From: Trichoplax adhaerens
Lineage: Eukaryota > Placozoa > Uniplacotomia > Trichoplacea > Trichoplacidae
Length of the DNA: 64,000 nt
Assembly (NCBI RefSeq): GCF_000150275.1
Contig: NW_002060950.1
Location: 2,716,106-2,780,105 of the forward strand
Direction: 5' to 3'
Both the position numbers and the translations under genes were made by a program. How positions within the stretch are numbered: the first letter of the stretch is position 1; every line of letters begins with the position of its first letter. Of the stretch, positions 12,901 through 25,266 are shown piece after piece. The notes beneath the pieces were generated by a model that searched no databases, was not told where the DNA came from, and was given only the letters and a program-made list of their open reading frames with translations.

Positions 12901-15900
12901 AATAAGATAATTTACAACGTTGAAAATCATGGTCATGTTCTTAATGTAAATTGATTAATAACCGTTTAGAAATTGAATAAAGCGGAAGCCGCAACACACA
13001 AGCAGAAAGGAACTGTTCAGTTATTGGAACAGTCAAAGGACAACTTGAACCAAGAGATTAGGGTAAATATCGAATTGTAGCTGTCCAATGTAATAGTTAA
13101 CTATAGTATACGTTTACAGCTACTAAATTATCCAGCCATTTTTTAACAACAACAAAAAGGCCAGTAGAAAATTTAAACTATATAAAACCTTTTGAATTTT
13201 CATTTGTAGAATTATAAAACTGAAGCTCAGAAACAGAGAAAGATCATTCAGGAGCTGGAAAAAGAGCGCGATCGTTATATCAATGAAGCTTCCGATTTAA
13301 CACAAAAAGTTTTACAATTGATGGAAGATATCAAGGTAAGCAATCACGATATGATTTATAGTAGAAATTAGAGACAAATTTTACCAAGTTGTGAAGAAAA
13401 GGATTATCATTTTCATTTAACAACTGAACTCTATAATTGCGATTATTGTAAGCAAAGCCTTTATTGCATTAAATTGTATAGGTGAAAGAAATGCAAATAT
13501 TTGATTATAAGAAGAAAATTGCAGAAGCTGAAACCAAATTGAAACAACAGCAAAATCTTTACGAAGCTGTTCGAAGTGATCGCAACCTGTATAGTAAGAA
13601 TTTGATAGAATCTCAGGTATATTCCATTCCTATTCTGACCTTAATTTAGTAAAATGAAATGACTATTGAATCAATAGCAGAAATAAGATAATTCTATTTT
13701 TGCTGTGTGGAATTAACTACGCAATACTTTCTTAATGATATAATTATCTTTATTAGGATGAAATTGCCGAAATGCGACGTAAACTGAAAATTATGAACCA
13801 CCAAATTGATCAATTGAAAGATGAAATTACCAATAAAGAAGCAGCTTTAGTCAAGGAACATTTAGATTATCAACGTGTTGAAAAGGAAAAAGAAGCACTT
13901 AAAGCTGAATTAAATCGCATGAAGCAACAAGCTCTTGAATCCAAAACTTACATTTCTAAGCAGCAGAATGAGCAAAGAAAATTACTAAAACTGTTAGCTG
14001 AGGCCGATGCAGAACGCTCACGGCAAAAGAAGGAACTCGAACAGGTTTCAATTATTTTCTTTATTTCTACTAGTATAAGCAGACTTTGATCTTTTTATAA
14101 TTGGCTAGAGAAGATTTTATTTGCCAATTAGCATGAATGACTAACCTTGAATAATATATTTAATTGCTAGGTCATTGCTGAGCGTGATATACTTGGAACC
14201 CAGTTAGTAAGAAGAAATGATGAATTAGCGCTATTATACGAGAAAATAAAGATTCAGCAATCAACATTGAGTAAAGGTAATTGACAAAATTAGTCTAGAT
14301 TCGACATAAAATTATACTAAAAATGATCTGGCGTGGATTATGAACGTGAGATAATTAGATTAAATTTATTGATTTTAATCTATTAATTAGGTGAAATCCA
14401 ATATCGCCAACGTGTTGATGATATCCGATTACTCAAAACGGAGACTAAAAAACTCCGCCGTGAGAAAACTATCTTAAAGAAAAGTGTTGCCAACGTTGAT
14501 GAATTAAAGTATGCCTTCAATCTTCACTTTTTTGTGATCATTTTCACATGCTTTTACGTTTTACTTTCCTTGATTGCATTGCATTGAGCCAGTTCTGCTT
14601 ATTTCATCAAAGAGCCTTATTCTATATTCTTAATTCACTTTTAGGCGCGATATTTATCATTTGCAACGCGAATTATTGCGTGAAAGAACACGATGCAAAG
14701 CATTAGAAGAAGAATTAGAGAACCCTATGAATATTCACCGTTGGAGAAAGTTGGAGGTAACAGCGATTTAATTACTATTTTAACTCTTTAAAGCAATAGG
14801 AATCTTTAAACCACTAAAATATCTCTATAACACGCCCTAATAAAACTCTATTAACCCATTCAACGGCTGTTGATTTTTATTAATCAATAGGGTAGCGATC
14901 CTAGCACTTACGAATTAATCCAAAAAGTTCAAACTTTACAAAAACGCCTAATTAAGAAAACGGAAGAGGTAAGATTTGTACAAATTCTTCATAGCCTACG
15001 TAATGTAATCACCATCTCCGAGAGACAAATAGTGCTAGAACAGGTCTTACATTTTATGCTATGTATGCCATTGCAGAATTATGCAATATCTTTTTCAGTA
15101 GATACAAATCCTAAGCATTAAGACGGCTAGAATATATTACCTTACCAAAAGATTTAATTACACATATACCGTATTTAGTACGATAGCTATCATTTGACTT
15201 TTTCCGCAGCGATATTGTTGGAATAATTAGACACCAAGTTAAAATTGTGTGAACTAATGTAAAATAGAAGTCTTTCAAATAGCCAATCAATCTGTATCAC
15301 GTAGGATTGAATAATGTAATCAGAAATTGAATTATTACAGCTTTGCATATGTTGAGTAAATTATGACTTGAAATCTAAAGTTCTTAATAACATAAAAAAG
15401 ATCGATATGCCCAAATCTGATAGAAATAAATATCATTAACGTTAGTTTTAAATTTCTTGCCTTATTTTTTGATCGTGATCATGGTAGGTGGTTGAAAAAG
15501 AATTACTGATTCAAGAGAAAGAAAAGCTTTATGTAGAACTTAAGCAAGTCTTAGCAAGGCAACCAGGTCCAGAAGTTGCTGAGCAACTGTCAATCTACCA
15601 GCAATCACTTAAAGAGAAAACCAAACAACTTAAGGTAAGACTAAGTACTTTTGTGGTAGTTATAGTATGAATAAATCCATAAACTAAGATGTTCTATCCA
15701 TAGCATTTGAAAATAGATTAATTATAATTTTCAATCCAAGAGTAAACTAACAATTCTTGAAGTAAATCTTTAACCCGTTGATCTAATTGATTTATTATCG
15801 ATGTATATTATTAGTCATTATCATCGGAATTGAATATGTACGAATCGCAAGTTAGCGAATATAAATACGAGGCCGAAAGATTAGCCAGAGAATTGCAAGA

Positions 15901-16334
15901 TGTTAAAAAGAAATATTTCATACAAAAACGGAAAGAGCAACAGCAAAAGTGAGCCGATTATTAGATGCTAGACGTCCTGATTATGCAGAATGTTGAAATA
16001 AGATTTTGTTTACTGCTATATAGCAGATGATACGATAAACCATCATTTTAATTGAGATATACCTTATCATGTAAATTTTACATATCGGATCATTTATTAT
16101 CTTACTATATGGATATTGAAAGCTTTTTACAATCTATATCTTAAACACTAGATTAGTCATAGAATTAAGTTTAAAAATTTTTTTCGTTTTTATAATTTTA
16201 TTTGTTATAGGGAAAAGGATCGCATTATTGCACAAGCTGGCTTACCAGAATTTCAACCACATCATCGATCTGATGCTAAATTCGCCGGTGGTGGTTTCAG
16301 TTTAACCTCTACTGCGGCAAAAGTAGCTTCATAA
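9914..16334 (+). CDS. CFAP58: CFAP58 (coiled-coil axonemal protein, CCDC147)
   Basis: Seventeen exons join in phase to about 883 residues (human about 872): 9914-9928, 10612-10689, 10792-11007, 11086-11307, 11700-11783, 11881-12456, 12970-13062, 13210-13335, 13482-13616, 13757-14044, 14171-14276, 14391-14508, 14645-14756, 14891-14968, 15488-15634, 15815-15948, 16211-16334. Nearly the whole chain is heptad coiled coil rich in K, E, Q and L. Family-specific stretches include M-Q-K-C-R-E-L-N-A-E-I, L-Y-E-A-V-R-S-D-R-N-L-Y-S-K-N-L, L-V-R-R-N-D-E-L-A-L-L-Y-E-K-I-K-I-Q-Q, L-A-R-Q-P-G-P-E-V-A-E-Q-L and the C-terminal F-A-G-G-G-F. CFAP58 is needed for flagellar and ciliary axoneme assembly in animals and algae. 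The five-codon first exon starting at 9914 is inferred from the adjacent GTAAGT and from correct phase. Its partner at the promoter is ENO4. Confidence 0.95.
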
Positions 16335-19300
16335 TATCCTATTTTCTTGCTGATTGCATAATGAATGAAATTACCACGCTAACAAAATGTAGACAAATCG
16401 ATTTTTTAATTCATTTCGTCTATATTCTAAAATATTGTAAGTATGTTACTGGTCTACTATTCATTTTTTATCTTTCTCATCAGTTAATGCTAAGCAATTT
16501 AAACCCAAGGGTGAAAGAGTAGGTGGTAGTATTATTGTAATAAATTTCGATCTTACGCTGTATAAAAATGATGATAAAAGCAATTTTATATTTAGAGTAC
16601 TAAATTGAATATTGTTATTTGCTAAATTTCAAATTTATTCCTTGATAAGCTTATATAAGTAGTACACCATTAAAAATTAAATTATTAATCATCATTTAAG
16701 TAATAAACGTCAACTTATCAACATCAGATCAGCTAAATATTACTTTTTGAGTTGATATTTTATTAGCACGACAATACTATGTGAATTCAATGCTATTAAG
16801 GATCTGCAGATTATCTTAGCATTCACGTATTTAATTATTATTTTCAAAGTTGATCATGATTTTATCCTAATCGATAGTGTGCAGTAGTGTATATATGGAG
16901 GTTGGATTGTGATCCTGGCATATCATTAAATATAGGCATTCTAGTTTATTCCTAAACATAAATCCTGTCGTATCTACAATCTGCCACACTAGATACAAAT
17001 ATAGCTTGTCATGTTTAGTCATTTACAATACTTACAGAGTTGACGATTTCTTACAATCATTTGCTCTTATGTAGACGTAATAGCATGGGTCGTATTGGAT
17101 TCTAAATCTTACTCTGTATGTGCATGCATTCCGTCTTCAAAGCTATAGATACTGTTGATTTCTGCTCAAACTTTATTAGCTATAATAGCTGCAGTGTTGG
17201 AACATCTATAGACTTGTCATTAGTGGGAGAAAGTTTTGGTTGAGTAGTCCCTGGTATATCTCCCGTATTTACAACTGCGTACATGCCACTTTACAATAAC
17301 TACCTCATTCTTATACGAATTTTAATCCACAATAAAGTATCCATTTTTTCATGCACTTCTCTAAAATGGCGGTTAAGACATAATCAACTTTTGTCGATTT
17401 ATCGAATTCTCTATCAAAGAAAAACTAAACGAAAAATTTTACTGTGTACCAATAGAGTGTCTGCTCATTACTTACTAAGCTGATAGCTACTGATGAGGTT
17501 ATACGAGAAGCCAATATAATGATAAAACTAGATGATGCTTTCCTACTTTATAGAACTAAGTATTTAAAAATGAAGATAGGGCAATCATAACTATAGATGC
17601 TGGTATGAATAATACATGGCGGCCTTTCGTTTGAATAATATTAAAAGTTATTTGTCTGTTTGTAATCAATGATGCTTTCTTTTTGGTTACTCAATGCTAC
17701 AGAATAACTTACAGGTAGTAGAGAGAATAATTAAAGAATAATAATTTCCTTAAGGGCAATGTTGTCCTATGAAATCACGATAAAATAAATGAGACAACAA
17801 TTTCTTGTGATCTTATATTTCATGGTGATTAAATTTCTATATTTTATTTACAATTCTATATCATTTCAATTGTCGAGTTGTTCTTAATTATAAGTTTGAT
17901 ATAAGATATAATAATATTAATAAGTTGATGAAATTGTACTGTGATATCAGCTGAGTCATCATGGAGAGAATCTAATAGTTGGGAAAATGCCATTGAAGAC
18001 GATGATTTGAAAAATTATTTTAGCTCCATTTAAGTTATTTATATCAGTTAGATTACTGTTAACAAAGCGTAATAGTGAAGAGTGCCTAACGCCCAAAATT
18101 GGAAGCCTCAATTACGGTCGTTGCCCTACAGTATATAAATACATTCATGCCAACTCGTAATGATCGCTTTCATACAGATCGTTAGTTAATTTTAGGATTG
18201 CCGTTTAATAAATCCTCTAGTATGTTAATGTATAGCGTCATTTTAAATTAAAATTAACATTTATTTATGATCAATGATATTACGGCTTCATGGAGAGGGC
18301 GGTGGAACTAGGCGATGTCTAATATATTTGACGATTCCTAGATTCTTCAACTCTATGTATATAAAAATATTTTGCAGACTTACGATGAAATTTGCTATTA
18401 TTAAATCCTGACTGTGTCATTTTGACAACGGCATTGAAATAATGATTTGAAAAATAGAATGGAATATAGGATGTAGCTGCCATTCCTACGTTGGCGACAA
18501 GAGAGACTTACAAATTATAGAACTTAAACAAAAGACTAAACCAGGCGCAACCTTTATTCAAAATATCCTATCTGATACGTAATTTTTTTCGGCCATTAGC
18601 AATAAAATAAGACTGAAACTCAATTTTTTAATATAAAAAGGCAAAGTAATTAACATATTTACTATGCTCCTTATTCTAATACTAAAAATCCTAATAATTA
18701 TGATTAAGTTACTTTAGCCAATTACTGAAAGTTGTGTTATGAGAGTAGAGTTAATGCACTCTTGCTAGACTATGCCAACTCTTGTATCCTTGCCACTTAT
18801 GAAAATACTTTCAAAGTTTGCTCATCATTCTCTAATACAGTACTGAAGCCACTATCCTTAGATGTATACTTAATCCATTAGCCTATTGCTTGAATTGACA
18901 TGGTATTTACATACCAGCGTTATTGAAAATGAATTGGTAATCTTAGTTGGCAGCCAATTTGAGCAGATTATAATTATTGATCAGTATTTAGGTGGCTATT
19001 TCAATTTAAGATATGTATAAAATTAGTGATAGAAACAACTCGATAACATATAAATTGCTCCATCAAAGGAAATATAAAATAATAATTCTTGATACCAAAT
19101 GTAGATCAAACTAAAACTGCTAAATGAAAACCTGTTTTGCTAAAATGTTGAAAACTAGCCATAGTATTTACTGATTCTGATCTAGAATTACGTAAAGATT
19201 GTCTTTAATGTGTAGAAGATTAATAATAATCATCATAATAAAAGGTTATTTTATGTTAACAATAACAACATGCCATTATGTAGGAGTTCTAGTATAAGAA

Positions 19301-22300
19301 TGAAATTATATGCCGTATCTTAAGGTCCATTATTATAGTCAATTCTGTAATTTTAATGTCATTATCTGCTCAAATCACTTCCAACATCTGTTAAAATTGC
19401 CAACTATTGTGATTATACTTTCTATAGATAACTTGCCTGCCAATTATTTAAAATGTTGATCATGATGTTATTGATCATTGCAATGTTGGCATGGTTCTTG
19501 TTGTGGCTGTAATTGTGAAGATTATTTATTTTTACAGTTGAAAGAGTTTATTAAATGTAGTTATGATTATTAGAAAATGGCGCATTCATAATAATATGCG
19601 ATCAATTATAGACCTTAATTATATCTCCAAATTACGTAGAGGTGGTAGATTAGATCATCATTAATTTATTTGATGGTTTAAACTGTGCTGTCGATCAAGA
19701 GCCGCCACCGTATGGAAAAATTGCTTAATGATATAGATTGATGGTTGGATATGTATTGAATTAAGCTATTAATAGATTGTTTTGACTTGTTATTTTTCAA
19801 TGCTAGATCTGTATGCGTATATTCTTTCAATTCTAGACTGATCCCACAAGATTGAATTATAATGAATACTGTGAAATAAACCAATTAATAAATTGTATTT
19901 CTTTCCTTCTTTCATCATGATTGGATGTGTCTACATGCATTATCCAATTCTGCATTCAGTAGCACTAGATCGAGCAAAAACAGAATAGGATTGGAAGGGA
20001 TTGAATTGAAGCTTATTTGTAAAAGCAGTTTTTCCTTCTTTACTTAACTAAGGCAAAAACTCATTTATTGATACGGTTAAATATCAGACACATTTGCATT
20101 CGGTATAAAATTATCCAAGCTATTTATAACAAGCATTGATTTTGTTATGCATCACTGGCCATAGCTACGTCGCTTTTTACTGTATTATTAGTTTAGTATT
20201 GCTATGCTTTTTGTATGTATATATAATTGAATCCTAACTGTTAGTAAAGTGTTTGGTAGCGAAGAATACAAAACGGTTGTCAAAATCGACCTAATAGAAC
20301 ATTATTTTCAATGAAGTTATGGATAGCATTGAACTATTTAAATTTCTTTTACATAAGTTGCTTTAGCAGTAGACGTAGTGTAACATTGAAGTCAGAAAAT
20401 AGCCAAAAATAACATGTAATCAACCGTATTGTATCTAGTTGCATTAAAATAGAATTGAACTAATAAACTAATCAATGGATTCCTAGTTGTAATAGCATTG
20501 AATGATCACTCGATAACAAGACGCTGAATCAGATAGTAAAATAAGAAAGTTGTCCTAATTATAGAAACAGAGATGACAGCTTGGCGATCATTTTCGATGT
20601 TGGATAAGGAAGTATTTGTACTTTGTCAGGTGGTTGATTGATTATCATTACTGACGTCTTTTAACCTGCCATTAGCTAATCATTATTCATCGATCGTAAA
20701 AAAAACTGTCAACAAGCAAGGAATATTTCAGTTGTAAATCGTATAGCTAATTTTAACACTTTAATTTCATTCTAAATAATTATTGACATTAATGGAGTTA
20801 CTATTGTATTGTCAGGTTTACGTCGGCTACACATAATCAATCAAATTAGCCACGTGAACATAAGAGGATTGACAAGGCTGGCCATCATTAGCGGCCAACA
20901 TTTTTTGAAGAATATTGACATTGAATTGATAATGATGCCGCGATTGGACTATTGTTCAACAGAAGGTAGTCCAAGGATAAAAATAGTTTGATCGTATAGC
21001 GTTGGAGAGATTATCAGATTGAAATTGACATTGCTATCCCTCCGCTATAAATAACTATTATGATGGTCTTAAGAATGGATGCGTTGCATGCATATCAATG
21101 AACGATTGTATCGTCATAATTATGAATGGAATATCCCTCTATTTTAATATCAAAGGGTGGAAAAAGTTGAAGGTTAACTACCGATTTGGATCCATCACTA
21201 GTAAAAAGTAAATAATTCATTTCAAAGACATTGACTAGGGTAGGCATTTGTATGAAGTGGGCTGACGATGAAGAAGTTCAATGAATTCTCGCGCTTTATT
21301 ATTATCATTTATCAAGGAGTTTTTTTTTTCCATTTTTAGACCTCATTATCCATGCTAACTACCCATTTCAGTCTTCATGGATGCTATTGCCAAATAAAGA
21401 ATTTTACTTTAACTACAGTATCCTCTTAACTCAATCATTCAAGTCATCAATTAAATTAGAATGATTATCATGTGATAGCATTATTGTTATTATTATGCAA
21501 TGAATAAAAGTTATCTACATCAAGAATTCAAATCACTGCTGACAGGTCTCATACGTCTTTTCTCCTTGAATACTTGATTGAGCTAGCTAAAATAGGATGA
21601 TATAGAGCTACCGTCATGTATAATTAATTTTGCCAAGTTTAGTCTATTGTATGGGCATAAAGATTGAAACCATTTCAGTTATTGAATTATTCTGCCAGTT
21701 CCATTTCCATATTTTTTTTTTTTTCACTCGTCCATTCAAGACGTAAACTGTTTCAACAGGAGTCCCATTTCAATAAAGTGCAATGGAAAAAAAATGATTT
21801 TGTCTTTGTCTCTTGGATTTATTGGTTGTATTGATGGGTACTGTCGACAAATCGACCATAACCCAAAATCAAGAAATACAGTAGATGGAGTAAATTTGTA
21901 AGAATTTCCATTGCTGCAATTGCATGATTATATCACTGCGTGCATTCCAGCCATTTCAAGAATGGCTTTAGTTTGGTTAATACGTTTTACTCCTTAATCA
22001 ATATGGGTCCCTTTTATGACATGTTAGAGTCTTAATAAAATTGTTAAAGTCCCCCATTTTTTTTTTCCACACTCTGTAATCAATAGCAATTCAATATTGG
22101 AGCGACGGTCTTTATATTTAATCTCAGAACTGAACTGTTCTCCAACTGGACAATACACAACAGAATCAATAGCTTAGAGAAAATCACACGGTACATTGTA
22201 TTATTTGTTACAAGGTGTCTTTTTTTTTATCTTTCATGCAAATTACTACCGCCAAGAAATGGCTTCAAAATGCAATCTGCATATTGTCTATGATAGTGGC

Positions 22301-22319
22301 TAGAAAGTGTAAATGAAAT
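16335..22319. other. Long gap with unresolved coding fragments
   Basis: No gene could be identified. Several short, splice-flanked open stretches look protein-like. On the minus strand 18868-18809, 18764-18726, 18318-18284 and 18085-18057 join in phase. On the plus strand are 18477-18578 (Y-V-G-D-K-R-D-L-Q-I-I-E-L) and 17951-18033, ending in a stop (W-R-E-S-N-S-W-E-N-A-I-E-D-D). The strands conflict around 18000, and AT-rich DNA gives many chance GT/AG pairs, so none is called as a gene. The rest, especially 19700-22300, is AT-rich with poly-T tracts (21307, 21715, 22048, 22220) and shows nothing else. Confidence 0.3.
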
Positions 22320-22560
22320 TTAAGGAAATGATTCAATCAGTTTATTTTGGGCCGCCATTTGCAATGAATGAATTGAGCGTGACGCTTGGGCTAGCGTCAT
22401 CCAGTCATGCAAGACACGGTCGACGTTGCTATTCTCTTGCATACCATCCCGGATGGCAATTCTATCGTTGAAGAAAGGTTACGCTTGTATTGATATTATC
22501 CAGTCCAAAGAACTGATCTAAAATCAATAGTCATTAATTATACATAATTAGGGTATACGT
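22320..22560 (-). pseudogene. Decayed death-fold-like gene fragment
   Basis: On the minus strand 22461-22320 encodes 46 residues and a stop in unusually G+C-rich sequence. It includes I-R-D-G-M-Q-E-N-S-N-V-D-R-V-L, then H-D-W-M-T-L-A-Q-A-S-R-S-I. The pattern (VL..W, then S..SL...A) resembles the last helices of a death domain. Upstream (about 22555-22475) another frame reads F-F-G-L-D-N-I-N-T-S-V-T-F-L. Linking the two needs a 21-base intron or a one-base shift, so the locus looks broken. No rest of the gene is visible; TACAGTAC palindromes begin 250 bases away. The death-domain assignment is tentative. Confidence 0.35.
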
Positions 22561-22699
22561 TTATTTACATAATCTCCTGTTAGCATGATCGCTTTCGAAT
22601 GATAAATTGTGGCTAGTGGAAAAGGTATTCTCTCTCTCTCGGTGCTGATTATGTTACTCTAGAGTCGCTCGTGAAGTGCCAACGGGTAGACGAACACAT

Positions 22700-23110
22700 C
22701 AAGCTTCTGTGCTGTATAGTGTACAGTACACTGTACAATACAGTACAGTACAGTACAGTACAGTACAGTGTGTATTAATCATACAGTACCGTACTGTGCA
22801 CTGTACAGGGTTAGGGTTAGGGCTGGGGTTGTACTGTACTGTACTGTACAGTTTGACATTTTTACAGCATCTCAGTCGAGTAGAATTTTGTACTGTACAC
22901 TGTACAGTACAGTACAATACATTGCATTTCGCTGTGCGATACTGGACCGTTCCGTGCCGGACTGGACCGTTCCGTGCCGTACTGGACCGATCCGTACTGT
23001 ACTGGACTGTGACAGCAAGTTGCGGAAACACAATCCTTAGTACTGTAGCCAAATCGTGGCCACGGCATACTGTGGCATGTTGAGCACAGTGCACAGTGCA
23101 CAGTCTTCTG
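22700..23110. repeat. TACAGTAC/GTACTGTAC palindrome cluster
   Basis: Dense runs of TACAGTACAGTAC, GTACTGTACTGTAC and TGTACAGTGTACA, able to fold into many hairpins, with a telomere-like stretch inside. From 22940 a short array of 'ctggaccgttccgtgccg' variants follows (about 20-base unit, three copies). Open frames on both strands here only reflect the repeat. Similar palindromes recur at 23980, 24470-24840, 25300-25380, 59530-60000 and 60660-61100. Confidence 0.8.
22808..22830 (+). repeat. Interstitial telomere-like stretch
   Basis: GGGTTAGGGTTAGGG followed by a degenerate CTGGGG unit, embedded in the GTAC palindromes. TTAGGG is the usual animal telomere repeat. Only about three units are present. 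Confidence 0.6.
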
Positions 23111-23179
23111 TACCAATTCAACCAATCCACTATTTATTTTGGCTGACGTTTTCCCTTAAAAAACACCGCGTTGATCAAT

Positions 23180-23470
23180 TATCGCTTTACATACAAAGAC
23201 AACGGTAACGAATAATCGCAGTTGCTACCAATATCAATAAGCGTACTGGCGAGCAAATTTCACGTTTCAAAGGCAAAGGCATCAAGAACTGAATTCGAGC
23301 CGCTGAAAGTCCGATAAGGTAAAGTAATGTAATAAAAAGAAACTTTAATGGTTTCGTTAAAGAAGCAATGATTAAAATAACATTGGAATGTGGCGTTGTT
23401 ATTTTTCCCAGCAAGTGTAGTTTACCTTGGCCACAAGGTTCCCCCATTCAACATTCGATGCTAGTACTGG
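23180..23470 (-). pseudogene. Possible coding remnant with an in-frame stop
   Basis: After an acceptor-like CTTTCAG the minus strand reads S-G-S-N-S-V-L-D-A-F-A-F-E-T, then TGA, then in the same frame S-T-L-I-D-I-G-S-N-C-D-Y-S up to a GTAAAG donor-like site at about 23190. A different frame is open for 86 codons across 23447-23187. The interrupted frame, the G+C content and the position beside the death-fold-like fragment suggest a decayed gene piece. No family is recognised. Confidence 0.2.
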
Positions 23471-24910
23471 ACGTTCGTCGTCTTTCGACGCTGTCCAATG
23501 ACACTGTTATCCTATAACACATTACAGTAGACATTAGGCACTGACACGTTCAATTAATGCGAGATGCCAAAAAATTATAATTTTACACAAGATTAATTTT
23601 ATTGTAATAATCGACTTCTTCACTTTTTCTCTTTCTTGATGGGATGATTGTTGAACAGCAAATTTATTCGTCCCGACTTTTGATCGCTAAATTTGCCTAG
23701 ACTGATCATGACTAATCTTGCGTCGTTTCCATGTTTATTCTCGATAACTTGCAGTTTACACCACAGTTGGAAGTTTGCACTGGTTGTGTGAACATTTGTT
23801 GGGTTGGAAAAAATAATGTTACTTATGACAGTAGTGCTGTACATTTTTCTTCATACATGTATTCTTTTAAAAGTTCACTTCTTTATGGCCGTACTGTTTG
23901 TCAGTCTATGCTGGCACTTTTTTTTTTTCTTTTGCGTCTAATGAATCACAAATCGATTACGCCGCAGTGTACACGTACTTGACTGTACACTGTACAGCGT
24001 GTAGAGTAACTAGCACGGTATAGTGTGTGTCATTTTACTAGTTGTTGTTCAAGTCAATGATTGAACGATATTGTACTGCTGTAGTTTAGGATACTGCTAC
24101 TTGTCTATTTGAAAAAGTATGCAAGAATTGTATTCTATTTCAGTGGTGAGTTTACATATTACAGTGAATATGGTATGGTATAAAAGAACATGCTCCCTTA
24201 GTGTGACAACATAACATGATGGTTTTAGAATAACATTTAAAATTCATTTGACAATGGATAACCTACAAACATACTGTACGATGCTACACAATTCAAGTAT
24301 AGTGCCTGAATATCGTACTTATGTTTAGCCGTTTATTTTTGTGCTTGAAAATGGATAAAATATCAGTCGATAAATATTGGAAAATCATGACATTCATCTT
24401 TTTCGGTTTTATTGCGCTTCAGCCATCTTTCTGTACGCTACAGTACAATACCCCCTTTGACAGTGTTGCCTACAGTACATTGTAGGGTGGACTGTGCTCG
24501 CTCAGTATTCACTACTACGGAGATCCAGGCGTTTTCTACGGTACTCTATCTCTACCGTATGCATACGTACTGTACACTGTAGTCTATTATTGTTGTTTTG
24601 GATTACCTCGGTACCCCCCCCAAAAAACAACTAAAAACCCACAGTACTTTACTCTACCCTACAGTACAATATGCGAGCACAGGACTGGAAGCTGTTTCTT
24701 TTTCCACGTCGACCTAGTACCGTACAGGACAGTATAGTAAACTCGGTTTTGTTGTCTCTACGCTAAAACAGTACACTTTCTATAGTACAGTATCGCATGG
24801 CGTCGTGATACCGACAATACCGTACAGTACAGCAGAGTCGAACAGTATGAGTAGGATGTTATTGGTGATTTGGGGAAGAAAAGTCATCCAACTCTGTTTT
24901 CTTGCCTACA
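23471..24910. other. Intergenic, scattered palindromes
   Basis: AT-rich sequence with scattered GTACAGTAC-type elements at about 23980, 24470-24600 and 24700-24840, and poly-T or poly-C tracts (23919, 24615). No exon is supported. The open frames at 23620-23982 overlap on both strands and match nothing known. Confidence 0.5.
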
Positions 24911-25266
24911 GTTGTAACCATAATAATTCCAATGAGCAATCTGTATAAAAATTTACTGTTACCATAATAATTCCAATAAGCAATCTGTATAGAATTTACT
25001 GTTACCATAATAATTCGCATGAGCAATCTGTATAAAAGTTCACTGTTACCATAATAATTCCAATAAGCAATCTGTATAAAAATTCACTGTTACCATAATA
25101 ATTCCAATAAGCAATCTGTATAAAAATTCACTGTTACCATAATAATTCGAATAAGCAATCTGTATAAAAATTCACTGTTGCCATAATAATTCCAATAAGC
25201 AATCTGTATCAAAATTCACTGTTGCCATAATAATTCCAATAAGCAATCTGTGTAAAAATTCACTGT
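24911..25266 (+). repeat. 44-base tandem array, eight copies
   Basis: Eight near-identical units of about 44 bases, each with the core CCATAATAATTCCAATAAGC then AATCTGTATAAAAATTCACTGTTA. Units differ by a few substitutions (ATGAGC/ATAAGC, TTACC/TTGCC) and small indels. This is a minisatellite with no coding content. It ends where the sequence changes to CACTGTTTACAGC. Confidence 0.9.

Noticed and set aside
22676-23130. Four overlapping open frames of 87-143 codons on both strands
   Set aside because: They are translations of TACAGTAC repeats (runs of Y-C-T-V-Q-Y). Repeat-driven openness on both strands is not evidence for a gene.
24911-25266. CRISPR-like array
   Set aside because: The units are contiguous 44-base repeats with no distinct spacers, in a eukaryotic genome. 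It is an ordinary minisatellite.
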